Below are positions 25,101 through 36,232 of a DNA stretch of 64,000 bases, one piece after another. The notes below the pieces were generated by a model. The model was not told the origin of the DNA. It did not search any database and saw nothing but the letters and a program-made list of their open reading frames with translations. The position numbers and the translations under genes were made by a program. This DNA is from Nymphaea colorata (taxonomy: Eukaryota > Streptophyta > Magnoliopsida > Nymphaeales > Nymphaeaceae): positions 19,285,354-19,349,353 of the forward strand of contig NC_045142.1 in NCBI RefSeq assembly GCF_008831285.2, written 5' to 3'. The number at the start of each line of letters is the position of its first letter. Positions within the stretch are counted from its first letter, which is position 1.

Positions 25101-28100
25101 GCAGACCTATGAACTAGTTTAGCAGCTTTGCAGGTCTGTGAACTGACCTGTGTCCTTTTTCATAAGAAAATGACAACACCAAGGTTTTTTGTGAAAAGAG
25201 AAAGAGAGAAATGCCACCTGCATTTTGGGTTTTGGCTACATAGAGAGAAAAAAATGCAGGAGGCCCATAGGTAATTTTTTTTTTTAAATGCAAAATCGGA
25301 TGCGCACGAAAAGCACACCCACATGCGTTCTAGGACCAGTGTTGCATCGATGCTGGTGTTGCAGCCATTTTGCCATGTCTGTGTGACTTAGCTTAGTACA
25401 TTTTGGTGAAAAGGCCCTTTTTCATTGGGATGAAATATAATAGAAAGCGATAATTGGGAATTGCAGGTTGTGCTTCTCCAATTCTATTAATGGGTGAGTG
25501 GTATGTACTTGATGCTCAATGAACTCAGTTCTTGCTGAATGAGCAGGAATCTAGCTAAAGTGACTTTCATCAATTTTGGCCATTAGCTAAAGTGAATTTC
25601 ATCAAGTTTGGCCATTTTGCTGTCTATCCTGAAATCAGAAAGAGTTTGCCTTCAAGTTTGAATACTTTTGGTGGATTTTTTGTTCCACCTTCCATCTACC
25701 CCCATTTGTTTGATCTCCTAGAAGTTTTGTTCTGAGTATTTTAGTGCCATGTTTGTTTGTGCATGGAACTTAAATACCATATGTTTCTAACAATAGTTCA
25801 ACAACAGCAAAAAGATGCAGACACTTCGATCAACGGTGGAAAAAACAATGTCCAGGAATAAACTTCCACCTATTTTCTGGAACTTTATTGCTGGGAATAA
25901 AGTTCCATATCTGCAGGGAAAGTCTCAGTGTTTAGTTCCGCGTTTGTTTCATGATGGAACTTTCTACCAAATTTTGAACTTTTTATTCCACCTCTACAGT
26001 AAGGTTCCAAATATTCAAATGGTCCCTGACAAAACAAGGTGTAAAAATTTTACCAGAAAGAAACTGAAGAATTGTATCCTCTGGTCCACAATGTCAATTG
26101 TCAACATGTTCTTTCTTGCTACCATCTTGAAAATTCCATTTTGTGTGGAAACTTCATTGGCTTGGCTGTCTGAAATATCTCATTGTTGTTTGGGACACGT
26201 GCAATTGCTGTATATATGTCAGGATGGGAAACTATAATTGCATTTTTATTGTTATAGCCTAAGTCACATGGTGCGCCAACTATGGTGGTGTATCTGCACC
26301 AGTGCGGGTGTGGCCCGACACGGCACCCGACTCGGCACATGACAAAATATGATAGTTTTTTTTTTCATTTTTTTCCTTCTATCTTTCCCTCTTCACTCTC
26401 TACCCCCTTATTTTATTTAATAAAACTTTGAATTTTGTATGAGATTAAGGTAACCTTGATAAAGAAAAGTTTAAAAATATAGACAAATAAAATTACTTAT
26501 ATAACACACACACACACACACACATATACATATATGCTCTCGCACCCAATTTTTTTTGGAACTTCCTGCATCCTGCACCCGCCCACCCGCACCCAATTTT
26601 TTTTTTGGAACTTCTCACATCCTGCACCCGCACCCACACCCAGGTGACATACTTATAGCATGTCCTAAAATGCATGGTTTGCTGAAGACTGAAGTATTTA
26701 ATTCACCAATAGAGGGTTAGAAAAATGCAGCTATACATTTTTATTGAACATGTTTTCTGATAACATGCAGGATCAAGGTTTGGATGTTATTTCTGAAGGA
26801 TTGGATACACTAAAAAACATGGCACATGACATGAATGAGGTTTGCTTTGCTCTTTCCCTGTTTTTAATAATTGTGCTGCTTTTTGGCTAACTACTGGACC
26901 CTGAGCTGATTAAATGGCTGTACAGGAGCTGGACAGGCAGGTGCCACTAATTGATGAGATTGACACAAAGGTACGATTGTTTATTCTACCAAAAAAAGAT
27001 ATTCCACTAACTTAGGTCAGGCATTCTGCACTTAAGAACATTTTGAATGAAAATGAAAAAAATCAAACATGAAAATGAAATTCATGTTTGTGTTCTATGT
27101 CTAAAATCCTGTGGTATAACTTTCTCATATTTGGAGAGTTCAATTTCTGACATTTATCATTGTTGTAAGTTAACAAACTCTTGCATGTCATTTATAGAAA
27201 AACTGAACATTGAAAAGCATGGGTTGACCAGGACCCTCATGTCAAGTACGGGTACTAGGAAAAAGGACCCATCAAGTAGTAGTAAAAAACATACCAATCT
27301 GAGAGAAGGAGAAAGGAAAACAATATAGTGCCAAAAAGGGGAGTTGGGAGAAACAAACATTGAAAAGCATGGGTTGACCATGACCCTTATGTCAAGTATG
27401 GGTACTAGGAAAAAAAACCCATGATGTACTAGTAAAAACATACCAATCTGAGAGAAGGAGAAAGGAAAACAATATAGTGCCAAAAAAGGGGGCAGAAATG
27501 ATTTATTGTAATCTTCACTTTCTGGAGACAAGGTAAATGCTGCAGTACAGGCCAGCTTTTATGTAGCTTTTCTAGCAATGGCTAGCTCCATCATTGATAG
27601 GAAGCTTGAAACAAGGCCAGTAATGTTCTGAACCACCAATGCCCATTTGGTAATGGAGGATGTGGACATTCAGTGGCAGCTAAATCGCATGTGGACATCC
27701 TGCCATACCCCCGTACAACATTTTTTAAAGTTGCTGTGCTCATACCCACGTCTCTGTACCCGTACCTGCACCCATGTGACTTAGAGTGGCTGTCATATTT
27801 CAAATATGTGAAACACATTCCTTACTTTTGGTTCATGGGTGTGAGAATCTGAACAGTTTGATTTTGAACCCATCTCTTGTGGCTAGTGAGGCAATGATCT
27901 TGTTCTTTCAAAGTTTCCTGATGAAATTAATTTAAAGTTTTGCCTGGAATAGGTTGATAAAGCAACATCAGACCTTAAGAATACAAATGTTAGACTGAAG
28001 GAGACTGTCAACCAGGTAAAAAGTGGGGATCAGATTATGTTTAAAGTTACTGACAAGCTATTGATTATTTGGGATGCATATTGAATCATTTCAATGGTTG

Positions 28101-29770
28101 CAGCTGAGATCCAGTCGGAACTTTTGTATTGATATTATCCTTTTGTGCATTATTCTGGGGATTGCTGCATACTTGTACAAGTAAGTCCTTATGTTTCTTA
28201 TTGTTCATTAGAATAATTTTGAAAGATAATCCAAAATGCGTTTGTTGATTGCTTAGACATATTACAGGATTTTGGACTTTCAGGGATAGTTTTATCATTT
28301 ATGTAGATTTCTTTTAGCTGAATCAAAAGAATGATGATGCTTAACTATTGCTGTTTAGATGCTCTATTCTTGCTCAGATGCTATTCTCTTTTTCACAAAT
28401 CATATGTTTTAGATGACATTCAAGGAAAAGAAAGTTTTGATGTCAAATGACTCTAAAGGCAAAAAATACTGCACTTACTGTTAGAATTGGTGATATCAAG
28501 TTATGGTTTCATCATCACAGTGTTAATCTGCAAAAAGAAAAGGGTAAAAAAGAGAGAAACAAATGCTGTCAAGGGAGGGGCAGCAGCAACAATCAACACC
28601 CTCAACCCTAGTTCATTGTATTACTAAGCATAATTTTAACTTGGACAGGAATACCTCTGTTACATATGAAAATAGCAAGATGGGATTAAATAATTAATTT
28701 GCACTTTGTGTTAAAGCAAAACATAATTCAGATCCATACATGATCTGATATATCTTACAGTTATATTCCACGTCTAGTTCAGGTTCTTATTTACCTTGAA
28801 AATTTTGGGAATTCATGTTATAGTTTGATAAGAAGATGACAAAGTTATTTGAGAAACTTTTGAGATGACAGCAGACTAACAGGAAACAAGAACATGCCAT
28901 GACACTATGCAGTTAATTTCCTTCATACAAATGGTAGCTTTATCTAAGAGAGGAATGACCTTCCTTGCTCCTTTTGGTTTCTAAAGATCTAAACTATTGA
29001 TTTTTCAACAAAACTCCAGATTCTCAAAATTTTTCATGACAAATTTTGCTTCCCTACTACTTTCAGTAATCCTTTCCCATGTTTCTATGCTTTCATATCT
29101 CCAGATTTTTCTCTCTTTCTGGTTCTGTCTCTCTACGTAATTTGCTTTATCTGCTGCTCCTGATAATGATATTGATCGTGAGTCTGTGACTGAATGATGA
29201 CAAACAACACCAAAAATGGGCAATGAATGATGACCGATGTTACTAAAATCTGATATGTAATTGAATTGGCCTGTATGCTGCTTCAGTGATTCAGCTGAAT
29301 TGGTTTTGAATTGGCAAAAGATATCATTGTATACAGAAAAAACAAAAAATATGAAAATAAAATAAAAAAACTAAAAATTGGGGACATTCAAAATATTTGG
29401 AGACGATAAAAAATGAAAAGTGTATGTCATCCTTCAATGTACTGGTGGATCAAATTGATGTGCCATTGATTCAACTTGAACATCTAATTCTGACAACGGT
29501 GATGATTACTCTTGCCTTGTTATTTTATATGTTTGGCTGTATGATTCTTGATGCTAACACTTCTTAGCTATATCCTCATGACAAGAATGAGTGTTTGTCT
29601 TGTACCTTTTATATCTTGACATTTTGTGCTAGAATCGTATCCTATGCATTATTTAGCATGTATTCTGCATAACCTTTTTTCTTGCCTTTGCATTGAGGGG
29701 GACGGTTTCTCTTGTTTGATAATAAGTTGTACTAAGATTGTCTCTTGGGTGCAGTGTGCTGAGGAAGTGA
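22107..29770 (+). CDS. SYP71: SYP71-type Qc-SNARE syntaxin, nine exons
   Basis: Exons are 22107-22262, 22377-22502, 23177-23336, 23448-23533, 26771-26839, 26926-26970, 27953-28015, 28104-28180 and 29755-29770. All introns are GT-AG and phases join to a 265-residue protein, close to the usual length of the plant SYP7 group. The start reads MSVIDILTRVDAICKKYEKY, a SYP7 hallmark. An N-terminal helical region (1-110) is followed by DGRFDDEFFQQ (about 148) and a Qc SNARE motif at about 177-238, with the predicted zero-layer glutamine Q204 in ELDRQVPLIDEID. A single C-terminal membrane anchor (about 242-259, CIDIILLCIILGIAAYLY) ends in a short lumenal tail, VLRK. SYP71 proteins are known to act at the plasma membrane and ER in fusion, including cell-plate formation. 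Introns of 3.2 kb and 1.6 kb carry repeats. Confidence 0.95.
23555..23786. repeat. 124-bp-period duplication in SYP71 intron 4
   Basis: Segments starting at 23555 and 23679 share TTCTAC-AATTCCTTTTCC, AAAATCCATACATGAT and ATGCCTTAAATA in the same order, with a spacing of 124 bp and scattered substitutions. The duplication begins about 20 bp after the exon 4 donor site. Confidence 0.85.
23790..25110 (-). mobile_element. Possible decayed hAT-like element in SYP71 intron 4
   Basis: On the minus strand between about 24440 and 24200 one frame reads coding-like sequence, interrupted by a stop: KHDTWFDPIRLDNFELDSWV, then EEPFVILDEDDLDFL, then an acidic SEENENE run. This resembles the acidic C-terminal tail found after the dimerisation domain of many plant hAT-like transposases. 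That family match is from memory and tentative. Flanks near 23800 (ATTGTAATGCATATCGG) and 25080 (GTACAATGCAGGTACC) are weakly inverted, but no clean terminal repeats or target duplication were found. The intron does not need this sequence, so it is most likely an insertion. Confidence 0.3.
24445..24550 (-). repeat. Microsatellite-linked dispersed repeat, copy A
   Basis: Read on the minus strand it is a TA/CA microsatellite followed by CTCACCGGACCCACAC, a T-run with TTGT, then CGCATCCACACCCACC and finally GTGACATAC. The order and wording match copy B at 26504-26655. Confidence 0.6.
26504..26655 (+). repeat. Microsatellite-linked dispersed repeat, copy B
   Basis: An (AC)n tract and TATACATATATG are followed by CTCTCGCACCCAATTTTTTT, GGAACTTC, CATCCTGCACCCGC (this block occurs twice) and then CACCCAGGTGACATAC. 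It lies in SYP71 intron 4, about 100 bp before exon 5. Confidence 0.7.
27207..27500. repeat. 150-bp tandem duplication in SYP71 intron 6
   Basis: Two head-to-tail copies are separated by 150 bp (for example TGAAAAGCATGGGTTGACCA at 27211 and 27361). They share ATACCAATCTGAGAGAAGGA and differ by only a few substitutions and A-run indels, so the event is fairly recent. Confidence 0.9.
27692..27785 (+). repeat. Microsatellite-linked dispersed repeat, copy C (partial)
   Basis: It contains CATCCTGCCATACCCCCGTA, a TTTTTT run, then ACCCGTACCTGCACCCATG followed by TGACTTAG. This matches the right part of copy B but lacks the leading microsatellite. It lies in SYP71 intron 6. Confidence 0.55.
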
Positions 29771-31530
29771 TGTATGCTCGATGCTCAAAGGGGTCATTCC
29801 TACTTGTCTATATTGTGTTATGTTCTACTCTGATTATTCTGTTCATGTTGGTTTGGTTTCACATTTTGCTGTATCTGTAAGCTTTTGCCAATGCGGTTTG
29901 TTTGCTTAAGGCGTTTGTTGAGAGACTGTCTGATGTGTTACACCTCTGAGTTGGTGAGTTCTCGATTTGCTGACTGGTTGTTGGCATGTTTGAGCAAACG
30001 AGCAATAATTGAGTCTGTTAGAGTTATTTGTCAACCTGGAGGTTTTACCATTTGCTCGCCTCGATGGAAAAAACTTTGAATGAATCACAGAAATCTCATC
30101 CACCGTTCCTTCATATGTGTGTGTGTGTGTGTGGAAAAAAACTGGAGTCACTGCATGGTACGGTACTTCTCAATCCGCAAATTTTATTTGAATTTGGCGG
30201 CAAACCAAATAATATTCGGTTTGTCGAGCCATATGTGTAGCTCAAATATCACTCGTGTTTGTCATGGCCGAAGGTGGATGGTGTTTGTCGTGAACATGGT
30301 TTATTCCTTGGCTTGCAAACTGCTTGATAGTTTTGAAAACTAAGCTGAAATCACGTCCTAGTTGAGTCCCATAGGAGTTGTTTGGTAGTCTCATAAATCT
30401 ATCAGAAATAGTGGGTCAAGTTCATGGAACAATAATTTTTATTTTTATTGTTCCTTGTTGTTCTATGAACCTCCCTCAACCTGTAAGTCAGATCCATAGG
30501 ACGCTCACAAAGTATCTTGCTGCCAAATGACCTTATGAAATCATGACTTTTGTAACATTTGGCTTATGATTTAACTTGTGATTTGGCTAACATTTGTCTC
30601 ATGATTTGAGCTTGTGATTTTAGCTTGAAAAAGGGCCCTAACTTTGCTTGTGCGCTAATTTGAGCTTGAAGTAGGGGGTCTCGTTTAGATAATATGTTCT
30701 TTTACTTGGACTACTCATGAAGAAAGCTAGGTGGTTAGCAGCAGCGTGCAATAACAAATGACATTAGAACTGATTAAAGACACTTTTGTAACTAGAAAAC
30801 TGAGATGATTGATAACAAATCATTAGACGTGCCAAATTAACGCAAGCTGTTTGTGCTCACGTACTAGTCCTGCTGAGCCATATTGAGCTTGGATGTTAGC
30901 TCGTTGAGCCAGATGAGTTGTGTCTAAGTGATACCAGCCACAGGCAATTTGACTTTAAAATCTAAGGCTCTCTCTCTCTAGTTCTTTGTGTGTGTGTATC
31001 ATAATGGAAACATGGATTCATTGGTGATAACTTGTAACAGTTGAGATTGCATTTTCACTTGCACAAATCAACGTTTCGATCTTCACTCCAGGATACAAGA
31101 CAATTGCGTCACATGTTTAAAGCACAAATATTGACACGAAACCCAAGTTCTATAAAGAAAATCATCAAGTTCTGTAAAGAAAGTTTTAACACTCTTCAAT
31201 ATAAAACATGTGGTTAAATTGGAAGTGAACATAATGAAGTACTATAACTTGGATTTGGGCAGGTTTCACCAGTGCAAACCCTTTTTTGCATGGTAAAAAA
31301 ATCAGCCTTCATTGATAAATGCCCCCCTTCATATAGTGTTGTCATCTCTTAGGGGGTTGGTGCAACACACATGGTAGGGGTTGGTGGCCTTTCAAATCCA
31401 TAAAGCACCAATCTCCTATATTGTAAAAGTGAGACAATGTTGTACAAGCTAAAGCACAACGAGAACTACACTTTGAAGAGTCTTGTTAGGTGATAGGACA
31501 AAATATTCCTTCTAATAATGATCTAATCGA
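29771..31530. other. SYP71 3' flank and intergenic sequence
   Basis: The SYP71 3' UTR should begin here. No polyadenylation site could be placed confidently. A short (TG)n tract lies at about 30115-30133. ORFs in this stretch are short and have no recognisable domains. Confidence 0.4.
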
Positions 31531-31537
31531 GAGTGAT

Positions 31538-31603
31538 GGTGCACCAACTCCGGTCAATGCACATGACCAGCAGGTTGCTGGTTCGAGTGACATTATTGGC
31601 ACC
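31538..31603 (+). other. tRNA-like segment, possible SINE head
   Basis: The segment starts GGTGCACC and ends TTGGCACC, so the outer five bases can pair. An internal GGTTCGAGT resembles the polymerase III B box. The T-arm pairs poorly and no standard anticodon arm can be drawn, so it is not called a tRNA gene. A degenerate tRNA-derived SINE is the most natural reading, but an accidental match is possible. Confidence 0.2.
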
Positions 31604-31929
31604 GGACTCCCCTTGTCCGTAGCGGATGCCCTTTGGTTCAGACAATCACCTACATAAACGGCTTATTCTATATCATAGAGGCATCCTGGCTGCCCGTTTC
31701 AATTGGAGTGGTCCTTGGCGCAGTTGGAGGAGCCTGGTCCGGTCTGGTCGTCGAGCGGACCGGTCAGACCCCTCATAATCCAGAAAGCAGGGAGTCCTTG
31801 TCCTCCACGTGTTGGCTGAAAACCCCTTCCCTCGTCCTTTCCCGCACGCGAAGTCCTTTTGTATTATTCGACACGTTTCTTGGTGGCGCTTCCCATTGGT
31901 CCACGTTTCTGCCTGACTAACCTTTTCTC

Positions 31930-32021
31930 CGGCGGTCCCCCATCTAAATACCGGACGGCGTGTTAAGAATGGGAAGGCCCTGCTGCTGTTGCTGCTGCTC
32001 TCCCTCTCTTCCTCCTAATTT
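31930..32021 (+). promoter_or_regulatory. Promoter-like segment and candidate first (5' UTR) exon
   Basis: GC content rises from about 31600. CATCTAAATACC at 31941-31952 could serve as a TATA-type box. About 25 bp further on, a transcript would begin near the CTG/CT-rich stretch TGCTGCTGTTGCTGCTGCTC, typical of plant 5' UTRs. A consensus splice donor GTGAGT starts at 32022. The first gene downstream on this strand that lacks an upstream exon is the RING gene, whose start-codon exon has an acceptor at 56498/56499. An 18-codon upstream ORF starts at 31969. This is inference from sequence signals only. Confidence 0.35.
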
Positions 32022-35000
32022 GTGAGTCTACCCGGTGTTTCGCCGCCTCGAATCTGAGAGTTGGGGGTATGATTTCTCTTCCTTGTGATCAAACATTATT
32101 TTTGATCTCGTCCTTCGACGTTCTAAATTCCACTGTCGTTTCGCATCCATTTGATCATGTTGAATTTGGTTTCGTACTTGATCATTCTATTATGCGACTG
32201 GGCTGCGTTGATTTTTTTTTCCACCTCTTATCTTTCGATGCACGTTTCGGATGGCCGTTTCCTCTATTTGTTAGAAGTTCCTTTGCGCGATCAATCAGTC
32301 TTGTTGCCGATGATGAATTGGGGCTATTTTCCCTTGGACAATGAGCGAATCGATGTTAAACAACGAAATTTTTGCTAATTTTTGTGCATTAGTTTGCTAC
32401 TCTTTTACTGCTTGCCTTTCCGTCCCGTCGTCCTCTCTGTTGACCTTTAGATTTTAGACGGACCTGTTGCCTGCAAAGCTCATTGTCTTAATCTGATCTT
32501 TGGCCGTTGTAGAGTAACTTGGTAAGAAGTGCGCTTCGGATCAGGTGACTTTTACACTCTGTCTTTTCTAGAGATAAAAGAACTAAAGGCTTCTTTTATT
32601 AAATCTTGTAATGAAAAAAAGGTTGGACTTTCTGGTGATTTTATACAAACACAAATTTTTGGGAGACAAACAATGATGAAGACACCTAGTATTCAGATTA
32701 AGCAAAAAGTTCCTTTTGATTTTTCTTTTCCCTTTTAAACGTTTGAAGGAAAAAAATGGTGTAGGTACCTACTAGACCTCATATGAGATTGCCTTTTAAT
32801 CTTGGTCTTGTGGATTTGCTGCGGACGTGCTGTATGGCTATTCCTGTCATCTACTTGTTCTTGGTTCGGATGTTGAGGCTCATGGAGAATTACATTGTTT
32901 CTTTGGCAGTATTTGTAAATTTCCATAATAGTTTCTGATGATGCAGTTTGTAAACTCTGGTAGTTTATTTATTGGTATCAACAACAATAACAAGAATGAT
33001 AGTGTTGACATTATTGTTGTTGTTGTTGATGCTGCCCTTGCTGTCGTAAATTAATTGTTCAGTTTATATCTTTCATATACTTTTCCTTTTGGTTTCTCCT
33101 TTCTTTTCTTCCAATTATGAACCTATGTGACGTTTGGATACCTATGGCTGTTGCAATGCTTGTGCTTGTCTTCTTTATTTATCTTCTCATTAAGAAGGAA
33201 TTACTCTACAAACCTTAGAATTTGTGTTTGATTGACTAATCTTCTTGGTTTATCGGTAGCTAGCTTTATCATAAACTCAGTTTTTTCATACTGATTATCA
33301 GACTGCAGCCAAGTTGCTGGTAATGGATTAGACGATTAGTACTTTCACTTAGTTGCTAAGATCATGACTTCTGATTTAGAAAGAAAGGTACTGGGATTAC
33401 TATTTGCCAATTTATAATCAACTGATTCTTTCTAGCCACTACAGGCTACATCTACTATTATTTCTGTAGTTTTATGATTATGATATCAGATCTAAGGTCT
33501 TGCAGCTGTCATAGATGGTAAAAAGTGGGGATCAGATATGTGCTTGTAAGAGATAATTTCCTCGTGTACTGATTGAGTAGCAGGAACCTTCTATTGCCTG
33601 TGATGCTTTGTCCTTGTAGGTTACCGTTTCACTGTGGCCTTCAAACTGGATTTACATGAGAAGGCAGCTTCAAAGGGGATTTTGGAGACTTACAAATTTC
33701 TTTTTCTTTCTTGTCCACCAAGGTGTTTGTAAAATTTAATAGGGTAATCACGACCTTACTAACCTTGTATTTAGATAATGTCATTTTGGTGCTTAGGCTA
33801 GTTGGTTTTCTTGATTATGCAGGTTTCTAAATGATGAAAACTGATGTAAGGCCTTGTCTATCTGCATATTTGGTGTCCCATTCAAGTAAGATGTATTCCA
33901 GTAGTAGTTTATCTAAGTATTCAGATAGCTTCAATAATCTAAGATTCAGTTGGAGATTTTGGAGTCAACTTCTTCTGGAGATTGTTTCTGGTTGTGGAAG
34001 ACTACAATGGTGTTGTCCTGGCCTTTGATTTCTCACAGATGGCCTCAAGTCACAGATAAATTTGCAACTTGGTTTTATCAATTGTAGAACTTTGACTCCT
34101 ACCTGTAGTTTAAGGGTTTGTTGCTTGCTAAGGTAAGAAAAGTAGGTACACAAAGTTTTTTCGAATAATTCTTGGAGGATCATGTTATCATTATTATTAG
34201 TGTCCTAGCAACCATATTTTGGAAAATTCTGAGATATCTTAGTCAGAGTAATCTAGAGATCTATTTTTTGGCAGGTCTTATTTACAGGTTTTGGCGGTTG
34301 ATGCAACCAACAGTTCAAACTTCAAAGTATAGGGTGTCTACAACTACAACTATTGTTCAAAGGCATTTCTTGTTCCATTTTGGCATTGTTTCATCATTGT
34401 TTCTCCAATGTCCATCAGCTCCCAACATTATGCTTTCAGCTCAACATTATGTTTCCATACAATCTTTGTGGTCCTACTGTTTGTGTATGTTGTGTTTGGA
34501 ACAGTCGTATGAATCCTGGGTAAACCCATTCTTGTTAGTTCCAGGCTTCCAGCCTGCCCTAGTATACCTCTTATTCTCTTCTGTGGCCTTCCAAAAAGTC
34601 TCAGCTTCTTGGTTAGCAAAGCTAATAGGTTGTTGAATTTCATTCGTACACTAAGATTATTCATTTTTTTGATGTCTGAACCTCCACTGAGTTAAGTTCT
34701 TTTTGGGGAAAGCTTCAGAACTAATTCAGTTGTGCAGATTGCAGAGTAGGCTTTTATCCTCATGGAGCATGTACTCAAGTTTAGTATTGGGGGCACAAAT
34801 GCTGAAGATTCGTCTGGGTCAGTACACCAAGTTATGAAATTCGAGACATGTTTTAACTTGTCAGCAAGGACATGTAAAGCCCTAGGAGCAAAAACAGTTT
34901 GCAGCTGAGTCTTATAAGGGAAGTTGGGTGTTAAGATTGGTGGGACAAGCATAAACATTTGAGAATGAGGCAGTCTTCCAAAATCCTATCTTTGCATCAA

Positions 35001-35210
35001 TTGTCTACTAGGAGGCCTTCTATTGGTTGGGAGCACCTCACATGAGGAAAGCCAGTGGTTTTTATCTGGCCTCTTGATTCCCTTGTTACTTCTTTCATTA
35101 CTCGAATAGCAGTTTAATGAGAAAATCTTGTGGAGGTTTCATGATAGACCATGAGTTAGTGTCGGTTTGTTATGGTTTTCTCTTCGAAGTCTCCAGTTGT
35201 GTTGCTATGA
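32022..35210. other. No gene recognised; possibly intronic
   Basis: T-rich, moderately AT-rich sequence of intron-like composition. ORFs such as 32069-32344, 33831-34028 and 34172-34636 have no recognisable domains. Confidence 0.4.
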
Positions 35211-35211
35211 G

Positions 35212-36232
35212 CAAGGTTTTAAAACCCAGTGACTCGGGACTCGACTTGGTTGGCTTGGACTCGTGACTCAGTGGGTCAACTCGGTGACTTGGACCGGGTT
35301 ATGATAACTTTTTTTTTTAAAAAAGAAATAACAATGTATAACTTGTTTTTAAATGTAAAAAAATTGTAAAATGATGTAATTTTTTCTTATATGATTCACA
35401 AATAAGTCAAATTAACGTCAAATGAAGTCATAGAAACAAAATATGCATTCAGTTGAACCTAATGATAAAAATTCAAAAATGGAGAGGCAATCGGTAGATA
35501 GTAGAACCATGTCAACTGAAAAATGATGCGAACTAGATGAAATAAAAGAGACATAGAATATGCATTCAGTTGAAACTTGAAAAGAATGAGAACCATGAAC
35601 AAAGAGAGAAAGCAGCCGAGAGAGAGAGAGAGAAAGGGGCAGGAGTAGAACAACGCTACACGAGAGTAGGGAGCAAAACATAGAGAGAAAAACATAAGAC
35701 TATGAACCAATAGAAGGAGAGAAGAATGGTGAGGACCTAGAAAGTGAGGAAGTCATCGGAAAAACTAAAAGGGTTAAGTTAATCAATCCAAATTGTTGGG
35801 AAACATAAAGGTTGGAAAATAAAACGAAAAACACAAGAATAACATACCTGCGAAACCGATTTTTTTGTTGACGTGGGTGCATCCTTGGAATCTCCATTCT
35901 CACCAGAAATATGGCCGAAAACAGTAGATGAGTGTTTAATGTCTTTCTCCCTCGTTTCTTGCCATCGAGAAGAAGAGAACTCAAATGAGGGTTTAGGTTT
36001 TCATCTTTTTCATAACATGCTTTTATTACTCGAAACCACCCTGTACATTTTAGTTTTTCTGTATTACACTGCATACAAAAACTCAACAGAACTCGGCCGA
36101 GTCAACCGAGTCCAAGGCGAGTTCTACTGAGCCTTACTGAGTTTCTGTTTGAAGTTTAAACCGAGTCCTCTTACTGGGTTGACCCGGTAAGGGGACGAGC
36201 TGAGTCAAGTTAGCTGAGTCAACACTGGCTAT
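35212..36232. mobile_element. ~1-kb non-autonomous element with GACTC/GAGTC-rich ends
   Basis: The left end (35212-35310) is packed with GACTCGGGACTCGACTTGG-like words and GTGGGTCAACTCGGTGACTT. The right end (36085-36232) reads as its approximate reverse complement, with GAGTCAACCGAGTCCAAGG, GGGTTGACCCGGTAAGG and GAGTCAACACTGG. The interior is AT-rich with a GA-rich tract (35605-35640) and no transposase. This is the architecture of a non-autonomous inverted-repeat element. No exact target-site duplication was identified. Confidence 0.5.

Noticed and set aside
32021-32378. ORFs of 75-91 codons just after the promoter-like segment
   Set aside because: Composition is Phe/Leu/Ser-rich as expected from T-rich intron sequence. 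Two overlapping frames are equally open and neither has a domain.
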